Assembly: GCA_000828075.3 (NCBI GenBank)
Contig: JXCB02000002.1
Coordinates: forward strand, 209,075-273,074
DNA: 64,000 nucleotides
DNA from: Tolypothrix campylonemoides VB511288
Lineage (GTDB): Bacteria > Cyanobacteriota > Cyanobacteriia > Cyanobacteriales > Nostocaceae
Reading direction: 5' to 3'
Shown here: piece after piece, positions 27,564 to 35,537 of the stretch
How positions within the stretch are numbered: the stretch's first letter is position 1
Layout: the number at the start of each line of letters is the position of its first letter
The notes under the pieces: generated by a model
Databases searched by the model: none
Told to the model about the DNA's origin: nothing
The model's input: the letters and a program-made list of their open reading frames with translations, nothing else
Translations under genes and position numbers: made by a program

Positions 27564-29075
27564 ATGAAAGAAGAGCTCAACATCCTCATTCAAGCTCAAT
27601 ACCCTCTAATCTACCTTGTGACCTCCGAGGAAGAGCGGGCTGAGCAGGCAATTTTTACAATCGCTCAATCCTCAAAGCCGCAGCGAAGAGTCTATGTGTG
27701 GACAGTAACGCACGGCATCGTGGAGTATGGTCAACCCCGGAATGTCACCCAACACAATACCGTTTCTCCCGAGGCGGCAATTGAATGGATTATCCGGCAG
27801 AGAGAACCAGGTATATTTATTCTTAAAGATTTACATCCATTTATTGATGCGCCCGCGACAACAAGGTCATTACGTGATGCGATCGCTGGGTTTAAAGGCA
27901 CTCAGAAAAACATTATCTTGATGTCGCCTATGCAGCAAGTTCCCATTGAATTGGAAAAGGAAGTTGTCGTTCTCGATTTTCCGCTTCCAGATATGGGTGA
28001 ATTAAATAAAGTTTTAACGAGCCATATAGAACAAAATCGTGGGCGACGCCTAGCAACAGAAGCCCGGGAAAAGCTTCTGAGAGCAGCATTAGGATTGACT
28101 AAAGATGAATCTGAAAAAGTCTACCGTAAGGCACAGGTAACTAAGGGGCGTCTGACGGAAGATGAAGTAGACATCATTTTATCTGAGAAAAAGCAGCTTA
28201 TCCGACGTAATGGTATATTAGAATACATAGAAGAAGACGCAACCATTGATGCTGTCGGTGGCTTGGATGAGTTGAAGAAGTGGCTAAAACAACGTTCTAA
28301 CGCCTTTACAGAAAGAGCGCGCGAATACGGTTTACCTCAACCTAAAGGAATGCTCATCTTGGGAGTTCCTGGATGCGGTAAATCTTTAATTGCCAAAACG
28401 ACCTCTCGGCTATGGAGTTTGCCACTGCTCCGGTTAGATATGGGGCGAGTCTACGATGGCTCAATGGTCGGTCGTTCAGAAGCAAACTTGCGTAATGCTC
28501 TAAAAACAGCAGAATCGATTTCTCCAGCAATTTTGTTTATCGATGAGTTAGATAAATCGTTTGCTGGTACAACAGGGTCTTCTGACTCCGATGGTGGTAC
28601 TTCCAGCCGGATCTTCGGATCTTTCCTCACCTGGATGCAAGAGAAAAAATCCCCAGTATTTGTTATGGCGACTGCTAACCGAGTTGAGCGCCTACCTGGT
28701 GAGTTTTTGAGGAAGGGTCGCTTTGATGAGATTTTCTTTGTGGATCTGCCCACACCTGAAGAGCGCCAGCACATTTTCAATATACACCTCTCCAGCCGTC
28801 GGGAAGACATCTCGCGATTCGACTTAGAACAGTTATCCAAGATGTCTGACGGATTTTCGGGAGCAGAAATTGAACAAGCGATCGTTGCGGCAATGTACGA
28901 AGCTTTTGCCCAAGATCGGGAGTTCACACAATTAGATATTATTGCGGCACTTAAAGCAACGCTACCGCTGTCTCGTACGATGCAAGAACAGGTCACAGCT
29001 CTTCGAGACTGGGCTAGACAGCGAGCAAGACCAGCCGCATCCTCCGTTGCTGAATATCAGCGAATGGAGTTCTAA
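27564..29075 (+). CDS. ycf46: Ycf46-like AAA+ ATPase
   Basis: 503 aa. The N-terminal segment LNILIQAQYPLIYLVTSEEE is diagnostic of Ycf46. The AAA module (about 255-450) has LGVPGCGKSLIAK (Walker A), AILFIDELDKSF (Walker B), MATANRVERLPGEFLRKGRFDEIFF (sensor 1 and Arg finger) and GFSGAEIEQAI (sensor 2). Conserved in cyanobacteria and red-algal plastids; linked to photosynthesis and CO2 responses in published Synechocystis work, exact client unknown. The next gene is ycf35, another plastid-shared gene. Confidence 0.93.
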   Translation: MKEELNILIQAQYPLIYLVTSEEERAEQAIFTIAQSSKPQRRVYVWTVTHGIVEYGQPRNVTQHNTVSPEAAIEWIIRQREPGIFILKDLHPFIDAPATTRSLRDAIAGFKGTQKNIILMSPMQQVPIELEKEVVVLDFPLPDMGELNKVLTSHIEQNRGRRLATEAREKLLRAALGLTKDESEKVYRKAQVTKGRLTEDEVDIILSEKKQLIRRNGILEYIEEDATIDAVGGLDELKKWLKQRSNAFTERAREYGLPQPKGMLILGVPGCGKSLIAKTTSRLWSLPLLRLDMGRVYDGSMVGRSEANLRNALKTAESISPAILFIDELDKSFAGTTGSSDSDGGTSSRIFGSFLTWMQEKKSPVFVMATANRVERLPGEFLRKGRFDEIFFVDLPTPEERQHIFNIHLSSRREDISRFDLEQLSKMSDGFSGAEIEQAIVAAMYEAFAQDREFTQLDIIAALKATLPLSRTMQEQVTALRDWARQRARPAASSVAEYQRMEF

Positions 29076-29137
29076 AAGCTTTCTCCTGCTACCACAGGGG
29101 GAAAGGCTAGCATCAAAAGCTAGCAGTTATGAAAAAA

Positions 29138-29157
29138 CCGCGTCTTGGTAAACGCGG
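29138..29157 (+). terminator. Weak terminator-like hairpin between ycf46 and ycf35
   Basis: CCGCGT / ACGCGG stem with an 8-nt loop, 63 nt after ycf46. No U-tract, so it may attenuate rather than end transcription. Confidence 0.4.
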
Positions 29158-29214
29158 CTTCGCTTAAAACAAACCGTTGTCTTTTTCTCTACTTTCTCTT
29201 TGGAGGAAACCCAA

Positions 29215-29565
29215 ATGTCTCACTTTAGCACTCTGCGTACCAAAATCACCGATGCAGAAATCCTCAAGGCTTCCCTGCGCGACTTGGGCATCACTGTAAA
29301 AACCGAAGCTGATGTTCGTGGCTACAATGGTCAACGTGTTCGTTCCGACATCGTTGCAGTTTTGGAAGGCGAATATGACCTCGGTTGGTCTCGCAACAGC
29401 GACGGTTCCTTCGATCTGATTGCAGACCTGTGGGGCGTTGCTAAGAAGCACAATCAAACCGAATTGATCAACTCGATCAACCAGAAGTATGCCGTTAACA
29501 AGACCCTGGCAGAAGTGAAGCAGCGCGGTTTACAAAATGCCAACGTTAAGTTGGTATTGCAATAG
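29215..29565 (+). CDS. ycf35: Ycf35-like DUF1257 protein
   Basis: 116 aa from ATG 29215 (GGAGG eight bases upstream), MSHFSTLRTKITDAEILKAS. DUF1257 features: VRGYNGQRVRSDIVAVLEGE and LGWSRNSDGSFDLIADLWGV. Shared by cyanobacteria and some algal plastids; function unestablished. Followed by two terminators. Confidence 0.93.
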   Translation: MSHFSTLRTKITDAEILKASLRDLGITVKTEADVRGYNGQRVRSDIVAVLEGEYDLGWSRNSDGSFDLIADLWGVAKKHNQTELINSINQKYAVNKTLAEVKQRGLQNANVKLVLQ

Positions 29566-29612
29566 TAATTTCTCTGCGCGTTCCCAAAGCTGCACGGGTT
29601 AACCAGGTCTAT

Positions 29613-29675
29613 AGCGGTTAGCCCGCTTTTTTTACCGGACTGAGTTCGCGCTCAGTCCGTTAATCTTTTTTTCCT
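29613..29675 (+). terminator. Tandem terminators after ycf35
   Basis: First AGCGG-TTAGC-CCGCT followed by a T-run (29613-29633). Then CGGACTGAG-TTCGCG-CTCAGTCCG (29636-29659) followed by TTAATCTTTTTTT. The second has a perfect 9-bp stem. Confidence 0.9.
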
Positions 29676-29773
29676 TTTATGAATTTACCATAACAGAGAC
29701 GCATTTTTCTTAACAAATTTTTTTTCCAAGTAGGGAGCCGGATTCCCGATTCCCTACTCCCGAGAACATTAAG

Positions 29774-30022
29774 CTAAGCCTTGGCGACAGGAAACTGCAC
29801 TTCCGTTACATATGACTCGTTTTCCTGTTCATTTCCACCAATTACATAAACCTCGCGGTTAGAACCGATTATTTTATAGCCGTTGGCTTCAATCCAAGCT
29901 GGTAAGGCAGCATACGCTTGGTTAATGGTGTTGTAACTGCCATGATGAACTACAGTTGCCATTTTTTCTACACACCCTCCTGTAAGGGCAAAGTCAAGGG
30001 CGATATAGAGGAAATTTTTCAT
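29774..30022 (-). pseudogene. GyrI-like effector-binding domain fragment
   Basis: 82 aa. From about residue 18 it reads CVEKMATVVHHGSYNTINQ, AALPAWIEANGYKIIGSNRE and YVTEVQFPVAK, which is the C-terminal half of a GyrI/AraC-type effector-binding domain. The first half of the domain and any MerR/AraC DNA-binding part are missing; the N-terminal 17 residues do not fit. Probably the decayed end of a regulator, though a short stand-alone protein cannot be excluded. Confidence 0.6.
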
Positions 30023-30080
30023 GTGAGCAAATGAATCAGTTACATGGGATGCTAGTTGATTAATTAGTTTTTAGGTGCTG

Positions 30081-31094
30081 ATGTCTGTTATTTCTTCTGT
30101 ATCTATAACTGTTCCAGCTACGACTGCCAATTTAGGACCAGGTTTTGATTGTATTGGTGCAGCTTTAACGCTGTACAACGAGTTTAAGTTTACGAGCCTT
30201 GACATACCCCCCTTTTCATCCCCCCCTTCCCAAGGGGGGGAAACAGGAGGGGTGAAAATTACTGTCACGGGTGCGGAAGCTGAACGAGTTGTGACTGATG
30301 AAAGTAATTTGTTGTATCAAGCGTTTGTAAAGTTTTATGAACACATAAAGCAGACACCGCCACTCGTACAAATCGATATTCGTCTTGGTGTTCCGCTGGC
30401 GCGAGGTTTGGGGAGTTCGGCGACAGCTATAGTTGGTGGGTTGGTTGGTGCTAATTTGCTGGCGGGGGAACCTTTGAGTCAGTTGCAAGTGATGGAGTTG
30501 GCGATCGCTCTGGAAGGACACCCGGATAATGTGGTGCCGGCTTTGTTGGGAGGATGTCGTTTGGCGGCGACGGGGGTGGAGAATGAACCGCAGAGGCGCA
30601 GAGAGCGCAGAGAGGGGGAAGGAGAAAGTTTTTGGGAGATTTGTGAGGTTCCTTGGAGTGAGGAGGTTGTGCCGGTGGTGGCAATTCCGGATTTTGAACT
30701 TTCAACGAAGGAGGCGCGCCGGGTTTTGCCTACTGAGGTGAGCCGTGCGGATGCGATTTTTAATACGGCACATCTGGGGTTGTTGTTGCGTGGTTTGGAA
30801 ACTGGTACGGGTGATTGGTTGCGAGCTGCTTTACAAGATAGGTTGCATCAGCCTTATCGGAAAGCATTGATTCGAGGTTATGATGCGGTGCATTCTGCTG
30901 CTGTTGCTGCTGGTGCTTATGGCATGGTAATCAGTGGTGCAGGTCCAACGCTCTTGGCTTTAACAAATAAGGCTGATTCTCAAGCTGTGGTGGCGGCGAT
31001 GACAGCTGCTTGGATGAAGGAGGGAATCAAGGCAGAGGTGCGATCGCTTTGTGTTGATACTCAAGGGGCAAAAGTCATTCAAAATTCAAAATAA
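30081..31094 (+). CDS. thrB: Homoserine kinase with two in-frame repeat-derived insertions
   Basis: 337 aa from ATG 30081 (AGG five bases upstream), about 30 longer than usual. GHMP kinase signatures: VPATTANLGPGFDCIGAALTL and PLARGLGSSATAIVGGLVGA, C-terminal VISGAGPTLLAL. Phosphorylates homoserine for threonine synthesis. Two inserts explain the extra length. Residues about 42-58 (IPPFSSPPSQGGETGG) come from a C-run/G-run palindrome at 30206-30255. Residues about 169-181 (PQRRRERREGEGE) come from a CGCAGAGAGCGCAGAG tract at 30587-30624. Both sit in loops, and the frame is intact. Confidence 0.93.
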   Translation: MSVISSVSITVPATTANLGPGFDCIGAALTLYNEFKFTSLDIPPFSSPPSQGGETGGVKITVTGAEAERVVTDESNLLYQAFVKFYEHIKQTPPLVQIDIRLGVPLARGLGSSATAIVGGLVGANLLAGEPLSQLQVMELAIALEGHPDNVVPALLGGCRLAATGVENEPQRRRERREGEGESFWEICEVPWSEEVVPVVAIPDFELSTKEARRVLPTEVSRADAIFNTAHLGLLLRGLETGTGDWLRAALQDRLHQPYRKALIRGYDAVHSAAVAAGAYGMVISGAGPTLLALTNKADSQAVVAAMTAAWMKEGIKAEVRSLCVDTQGAKVIQNSK

Positions 31095-31109
31095 TAAATA
31101 AAAATAATT

Positions 31110-31287
31110 TAGGACTAGCCCTTTCAAGGTGGGTAAAAATTTTGGTTAAGGAATTCCTCTTTAACCTCTTTACTCTGTGTTTTCTAGGTCCTCTATGGTT
31201 AAATAAATAACTTTTAAACCGCATCAGGCACAATAGGCACAGAGAAAAAAAGAGATTTTACGAGTCACCTTGAAAGGGCTAGTCCTA
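31110..31287. mobile_element. MITE-like element with perfect terminal inverted repeats
   Basis: The 22-bp sequence at 31110-31131 (TAGGACTAGCCCTTTCAAGG...) is repeated as a perfect inverted copy at 31266-31287, separated by 134 bp of non-coding sequence. Both ends are TA, consistent with a TA target duplication as made by IS630/Tc1-type transposases. No ORF inside. Fills the gap between thrB and the ABC transporter gene. Confidence 0.7.
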
Positions 31288-31385
31288 GGTTTAATTAGAT
31301 ACTTAGAAATCTTAAGATAAAAGCTCAACCTTTTGGCTTAGAGCTCATCCCTATTTCAACACCTACCGAATGTGTTTTCTAGGAG

Positions 31386-33020
31386 TTAACTTGACAGTGC
31401 TTTTTGATGTACTATGGCATTCAATTTGCCGTCCTCCAGCTTCACTACACGCTCTGCTAAATGAAAATACCGGTCATCGTGGCTGACTACTAGCACAGTT
31501 TTGCCTTTGTTCTTTAGCTCTGGGAGGAGCTGAGTGTAGAATATTTCCTTAAAAATTGGATCTTGGTCTGAAGCCCATTCATCGAACACATAAATAGGAC
31601 GGTCTTCTAAGTAAGCTGTAAGCAAGGCTAAACGCTTGCGTTGTCCTTGAGACAAATCTGTGGTGGATAGCTTGCCATTTTTTATCTGCACTTTATGCTC
31701 TAATTGAAGTCTAATCAGGTAATCTTGAATCTGGCTATCTAGGTCAGAACCGCCCAAGCCAAGAGTACGTTCAAACAGATAGAAGTCAGAGAACACGACT
31801 GAGAAATGTTGGCGATACCACTCTCGATTCTTGTCTGTGATTAGTTTGCCATCTACACAAATTTCTCCGGTTTCAGGGATATAAAGACCAGTTAAAAGTT
31901 TGACTAAAGTGGACTTGCCACTGCCGTTACCTCCAATAATAAAAACTAATTCACCAGGATATAAAGTCAGGTCAATGGGACCAAGGACAAATCGGCTAAA
32001 CTCTTGTTCTCGGTAATAGGCATGGGTTACTCCTACCAGTTCTAGGCATCGCCAGCAGGAGATTTGTTCAACTGGGGTCGTTAATTTCCCCCTAGTCAAG
32101 TTAGTAGTTAGAGATAAGTCTAGAGACTCAATCTTGCTGAAAGCAATATTAGCTGTTACTAAGTTTGGCAGGATTTCAATACAGTTTGCCAAAGGTCCTA
32201 CTAGATAGACACCAGTTAGGACATAGCTAGACAAAATTGAACCGCTGATGTTTTGTAAGGAACTCAGGACAAATAGCAGCAAACCAATTAAGCCAAAAGC
32301 CAGAAGATCTCCCCAAGTAGCAGCAGTGGAAAGTATTGTCAGACCCAGGACTTGGTTATCACGATACTTTGTAATTGTAGGTTGAAGTTCTTCACTAAGA
32401 AATGCATAGCGACGTTGGCTATTGAGCTTAAGTTCCTTCACTCCCTCGGTAATAGCACGGAAGTGGCTGAACAACTTATCCTCTCGCTTGCGGGCTAGTT
32501 CTAGTAAGTTTGTAGCCCTTATTGTCGGAAACTGATAACTAAAAATTCCTATGGCAAGAAAGCCGAGTGTCCAAAACAGTGCAGTCGAAGAAAGTGTACC
32601 TAGATAGATCACACAGCCTATCACGCTAGCTAGGTTAACGCAAAAGAATGGAATTCTGAGAATGGCATCGGAGATAGTGCGGATGTCATCTGTGAGGCTA
32701 GCTAAAAGCCGATGGATACCTATTTGCTCTAGGTGACGCAAAGGAGAAGCTAAAATTTGATTGCTCAACAGCAGCCGTAGGTTACAGACGGCTCCTTGAG
32801 AGATTCGGATCAACAAAGCTTCAGCAGAGAGATTCGTAAGAAACTGAAGCAGGCATAAAGCTGCAAAGCTCCCAGCTAGGGCGATCGCAGATGGCTCTCT
32901 CAACGCTTGATTGATTACAGCAATTAAACCAGCATTACACGCTCCGCTGATGAGACCAGCAAGCACAGCTAACGTGAGAGACACCCAGGAGGTACGTAGG
33001 AGGAAGCGGAGAAGATTCAT
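31386..33020 (-). CDS. SyrD/PvdE-type one-piece ABC exporter
   Basis: 544 aa. Six-TM exporter domain (about 1-300; TM1 VSLTLAVLAGLISGACNAGL, and the DDIRTISDAILRIPFFCVN helix) fused to an ATPase (about 325-540): FIIGGNGSGKSTLVKL (Walker A), LSQGQRKRLALLTA (signature), PIYVFDEWASDQDP (Walker B) and VVSHDDRYF (His switch). Length and the DEWASDQDP variant match the family annotated as cyclic-peptide/siderophore exporters (PvdE, SyrD, YojI). No peptide synthetase is nearby; instead three guanidine/polyamine-type enzymes precede it on the same strand, so it may export their product. Confidence 0.88.
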   Translation of the reverse strand: MNLLRFLLRTSWVSLTLAVLAGLISGACNAGLIAVINQALREPSAIALAGSFAALCLLQFLTNLSAEALLIRISQGAVCNLRLLLSNQILASPLRHLEQIGIHRLLASLTDDIRTISDAILRIPFFCVNLASVIGCVIYLGTLSSTALFWTLGFLAIGIFSYQFPTIRATNLLELARKREDKLFSHFRAITEGVKELKLNSQRRYAFLSEELQPTITKYRDNQVLGLTILSTAATWGDLLAFGLIGLLLFVLSSLQNISGSILSSYVLTGVYLVGPLANCIEILPNLVTANIAFSKIESLDLSLTTNLTRGKLTTPVEQISCWRCLELVGVTHAYYREQEFSRFVLGPIDLTLYPGELVFIIGGNGSGKSTLVKLLTGLYIPETGEICVDGKLITDKNREWYRQHFSVVFSDFYLFERTLGLGGSDLDSQIQDYLIRLQLEHKVQIKNGKLSTTDLSQGQRKRLALLTAYLEDRPIYVFDEWASDQDPIFKEIFYTQLLPELKNKGKTVLVVSHDDRYFHLAERVVKLEDGKLNAIVHQKALSS

Positions 33021-33163
33021 ACAGAACTACTATTCTTGTCAAAGTTTTTTTAGAATACATAAATGCTGCTATTAAAGGTTTATTTATGCGGCATTTACCC
33101 AAAGTCTTGCAATTAACTAAATTAATCTGAGTCAATGTTTTTTACAGCCTGAAACTGCCACAG

Positions 33164-34141
33164 CTAATTAGGTAATCGATAATTCCATGTAATGCAATTG
33201 AATGCACCTCCATATTGCGAGAGCGCACCAGCTTCTATAAAACTTACATATTCTCCAAACATCTGAGTGAAAATTTCCTTGACTGTTTCCTCCTCTGGCA
33301 ATTTGTAAATTGGTACGTACACTCTATTTCGCGTTCTCAAAAAATTTATATAATTTCCTTCGGCGCTGAACCAACCCTTACTTTTGTTAGTAGAGGGAAA
33401 ATAAGGAATTGTAATTCGCTCAACGTCTGGTAAATTCTTATCAAGAGAGTTATTTAATTTATTCAAGAACTTAACTCTTCGAGGCTCATCTGGTTGATAA
33501 TCATTAATGATAATTTGATTGCTATCAATCCAACGGAGCATTCCATCAATATGTCCGGTGCGATCGCCTGGTTCTGTGGGAACGACTACAAGCTTTTCAA
33601 TAAATAGTTTATCTCTCAGTAATTCCTCGATCTCTTCCTTACTCTTATTTCGGTTTTGACTATATAGTTTTTCTGTAACAATGGCTGTTCCTTTGCCATT
33701 GTGTATCAAATTTCCCCCTTCCAATCTTAAATCTATATGCATTATGTTAATATTATAATCTTTAATTTTGCTTAAATAAAAGTAATCCATGAACGATTTA
33801 TCGATATATTCATTATTTAATTGAGATTCGTATGTAGGATTAAAAACAAATTTTATATAGCATTGCTCTGACTGAATCGGGGCGAAATCTCTTACCCAAA
33901 TATCTTCAACAAGTGCAATATCAAATTTTTTTTCATTGAGTCCGGTAAGTCGTACCATTTTTTCAACATATGCCTGATTTGGAACGATACAAGTAACGGG
34001 ATCGTGCTTGGCAATTTCCACTAAAAAATTTGCATAAAACAACTCAAGTTCAGCCAAGAATTCGTTGTAGTAATTCATAAATGCAGATGGCAGAACTAAA
34101 ATCACACCATCAGTATCCCAGTCTGGAATTAGGTTAATCAT
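33164..34141 (-). CDS. Agmatine deiminase-family (Porphyromonas-type arginine deiminase) protein
   Basis: 325 aa. Conserved blocks of the guanidine-modifying fold: VEDIWVRDFAPIQ (substrate Asp), IDLRLEGGNLIHNG, DRTGHIDGMLRWID (catalytic His-Asp) and the C-terminal QYGGAFNCITWNYRLP (catalytic Cys, GGxxNCIT). All catalytic residues are present. Agmatine deiminase gives N-carbamoylputrescine plus ammonia, but relatives act on peptidyl-arginine or other guanidines. It is shorter and more diverged than usual AguA (about 350-370 aa), so the substrate is uncertain. No N-carbamoylputrescine amidase (AguB) gene is in the window. Second-last gene before the exporter. Confidence 0.85.
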   Translation of the reverse strand: MINLIPDWDTDGVILVLPSAFMNYYNEFLAELELFYANFLVEIAKHDPVTCIVPNQAYVEKMVRLTGLNEKKFDIALVEDIWVRDFAPIQSEQCYIKFVFNPTYESQLNNEYIDKSFMDYFYLSKIKDYNINIMHIDLRLEGGNLIHNGKGTAIVTEKLYSQNRNKSKEEIEELLRDKLFIEKLVVVPTEPGDRTGHIDGMLRWIDSNQIIINDYQPDEPRRVKFLNKLNNSLDKNLPDVERITIPYFPSTNKSKGWFSAEGNYINFLRTRNRVYVPIYKLPEEETVKEIFTQMFGEYVSFIEAGALSQYGGAFNCITWNYRLPN

Positions 34142-34396
34142 GATACCTATCTACTACTATAAGTAAATAACTGACATCTTTTGCTGTTAAACGGTAAGCT
34201 TCACACATCTAAGCCGACATTGACAGACATAGAATTGAAGAAGAATGAACCTCACAGATGCTCTATTCCAAAATATGCAACTTAGATGTGGAGCAGCTTA
34301 CACGCTACGTTGGAGAGTCAAAACTAAGTTATTCTGGTTACTTACCTGCGTAAGCTAATGGTGATTCCAGAAACTTTTACCTGCTTGTAACATTAG

Positions 34397-35359
34397 TTAT
34401 GCAGACTGTGGATTGACTTGTAAGTAATTATTGCGATTTAAATGCATGACCAGACATGAAAGCAGCGCTCCTGACTTATAAAACTCCGACAGGTCAAAAA
34501 ACACGGGTTCCATTCCCAAAGAGGAGCAGAGGGAATTCAAGGACTCAATTTTCGACTTTTCGTAGTGATAATATTTGTCAGACTGTGATAGCTGATCGAT
34601 ATCGGATGCACAAAGTACATAGTTTCCAAGGACAACACTGTTATTAAAGCCACTATAGGCATCATCAACACTGACATCGTAGATGTCAACGTATTTTTCT
34701 AATTCTCGCACTGTCTCTTTTTCCGCTATTTCTGTACATACAGCCACACACTCAGATGTGATTGGAAAAAGGCAACAGTCTAAATGGTAAAGATATGCAT
34801 CCTGCATTAAAAAAGGAATAACCTTCATATCGAAAGATTCGCTAAACCAATCTAATGCCTCCTTGGAAGTGCGAATACCGTGAGCACCGATATAAAGATT
34901 ATCTCGGATATGCTTTAAATCCGCTTCGCCCTCAAAATAAGGAGGAGCGTTTATGATGGAAAACTGCATTAGTTTGAAAAATTCACGTCCAATAGCGCTT
35001 TCTGCTTGACGTGGTGCAGAACGGAAATTGGAAATTACAACTGTTTTTTCTTCTGTATGTGGCAAGACAATACCCAAGTTAGCCACGTAAGTTTGATCTT
35101 GAAGCCCTGGATAACTGGGCAGCAAATAGACAATTGAGTGGCGTGCAAGGAAACTATACAATGACATGAACTGCTCTATAGCTTTGTTGTTGTTGATGGT
35201 ACGCTCATCAGGACTTAGATCGACCATCCATGAATTATTGGGAACATCAGTAGACAGAGAAAAAGGGACGTTCAACAAGAAGCCGGGTTTATCGGTGTGA
35301 GCAATATAGTTGCAATCTTTCTGCAACTTTGTTGCAGTCTCTAATGCTATCTGTAACAT
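34397..35359 (-). CDS. DDAH/amidinotransferase-fold hydrolase
   Basis: 320 aa. Guanidine-modifying fold motifs: YFEGEADLKHIRDNLYIGAH (FEGxAD), DAYLYHLDCCLFPI (catalytic His-x-Asp) and KSGALLSCLVMHLNRNN (catalytic Cys). This pattern is that of dimethylarginine dimethylaminohydrolase and arginine deiminase-like enzymes rather than of glycine amidinotransferase. The expected reaction releases citrulline or ornithine plus amine/ammonia from an arginine derivative. Placed between the decarboxylase and the agmatine deiminase-like gene on the same strand with gaps of 178 and 255 bp. Substrate inferred only. Confidence 0.8.
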   Translation of the reverse strand: MLQIALETATKLQKDCNYIAHTDKPGFLLNVPFSLSTDVPNNSWMVDLSPDERTINNNKAIEQFMSLYSFLARHSIVYLLPSYPGLQDQTYVANLGIVLPHTEEKTVVISNFRSAPRQAESAIGREFFKLMQFSIINAPPYFEGEADLKHIRDNLYIGAHGIRTSKEALDWFSESFDMKVIPFLMQDAYLYHLDCCLFPITSECVAVCTEIAEKETVRELEKYVDIYDVSVDDAYSGFNNSVVLGNYVLCASDIDQLSQSDKYYHYEKSKIESLNSLCSSLGMEPVFFDLSEFYKSGALLSCLVMHLNRNNYLQVNPQSA

Positions 35360-35537
35360 AGTTTCACATCAAAAGTTGGATGTAGATTTGACTTGTATTT
35401 CAATACCAATTGAGCGCAAGGCATCAAGTGCGGTTGACAAAAGCCAACCCCAGCAGCGCGATCGCAGGTAGACTAAACACCTGTTTTAGACAAGTATTCT
35501 TCTTTGTCTTTTTGTTTTCCTAGCTTTGGCTGTCTTG

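Noticed and set aside
28451-28996. 181-aa antisense frame within ycf46
   Set aside because: Shadow of the AAA domain; ycf46 motifs are unambiguous.
31386-33020. Bacteriocin or NRPS export locus
   Set aside because: The transporter type is suggestive, but no precursor peptide, peptidase C39 domain or peptide synthetase is found in the window.
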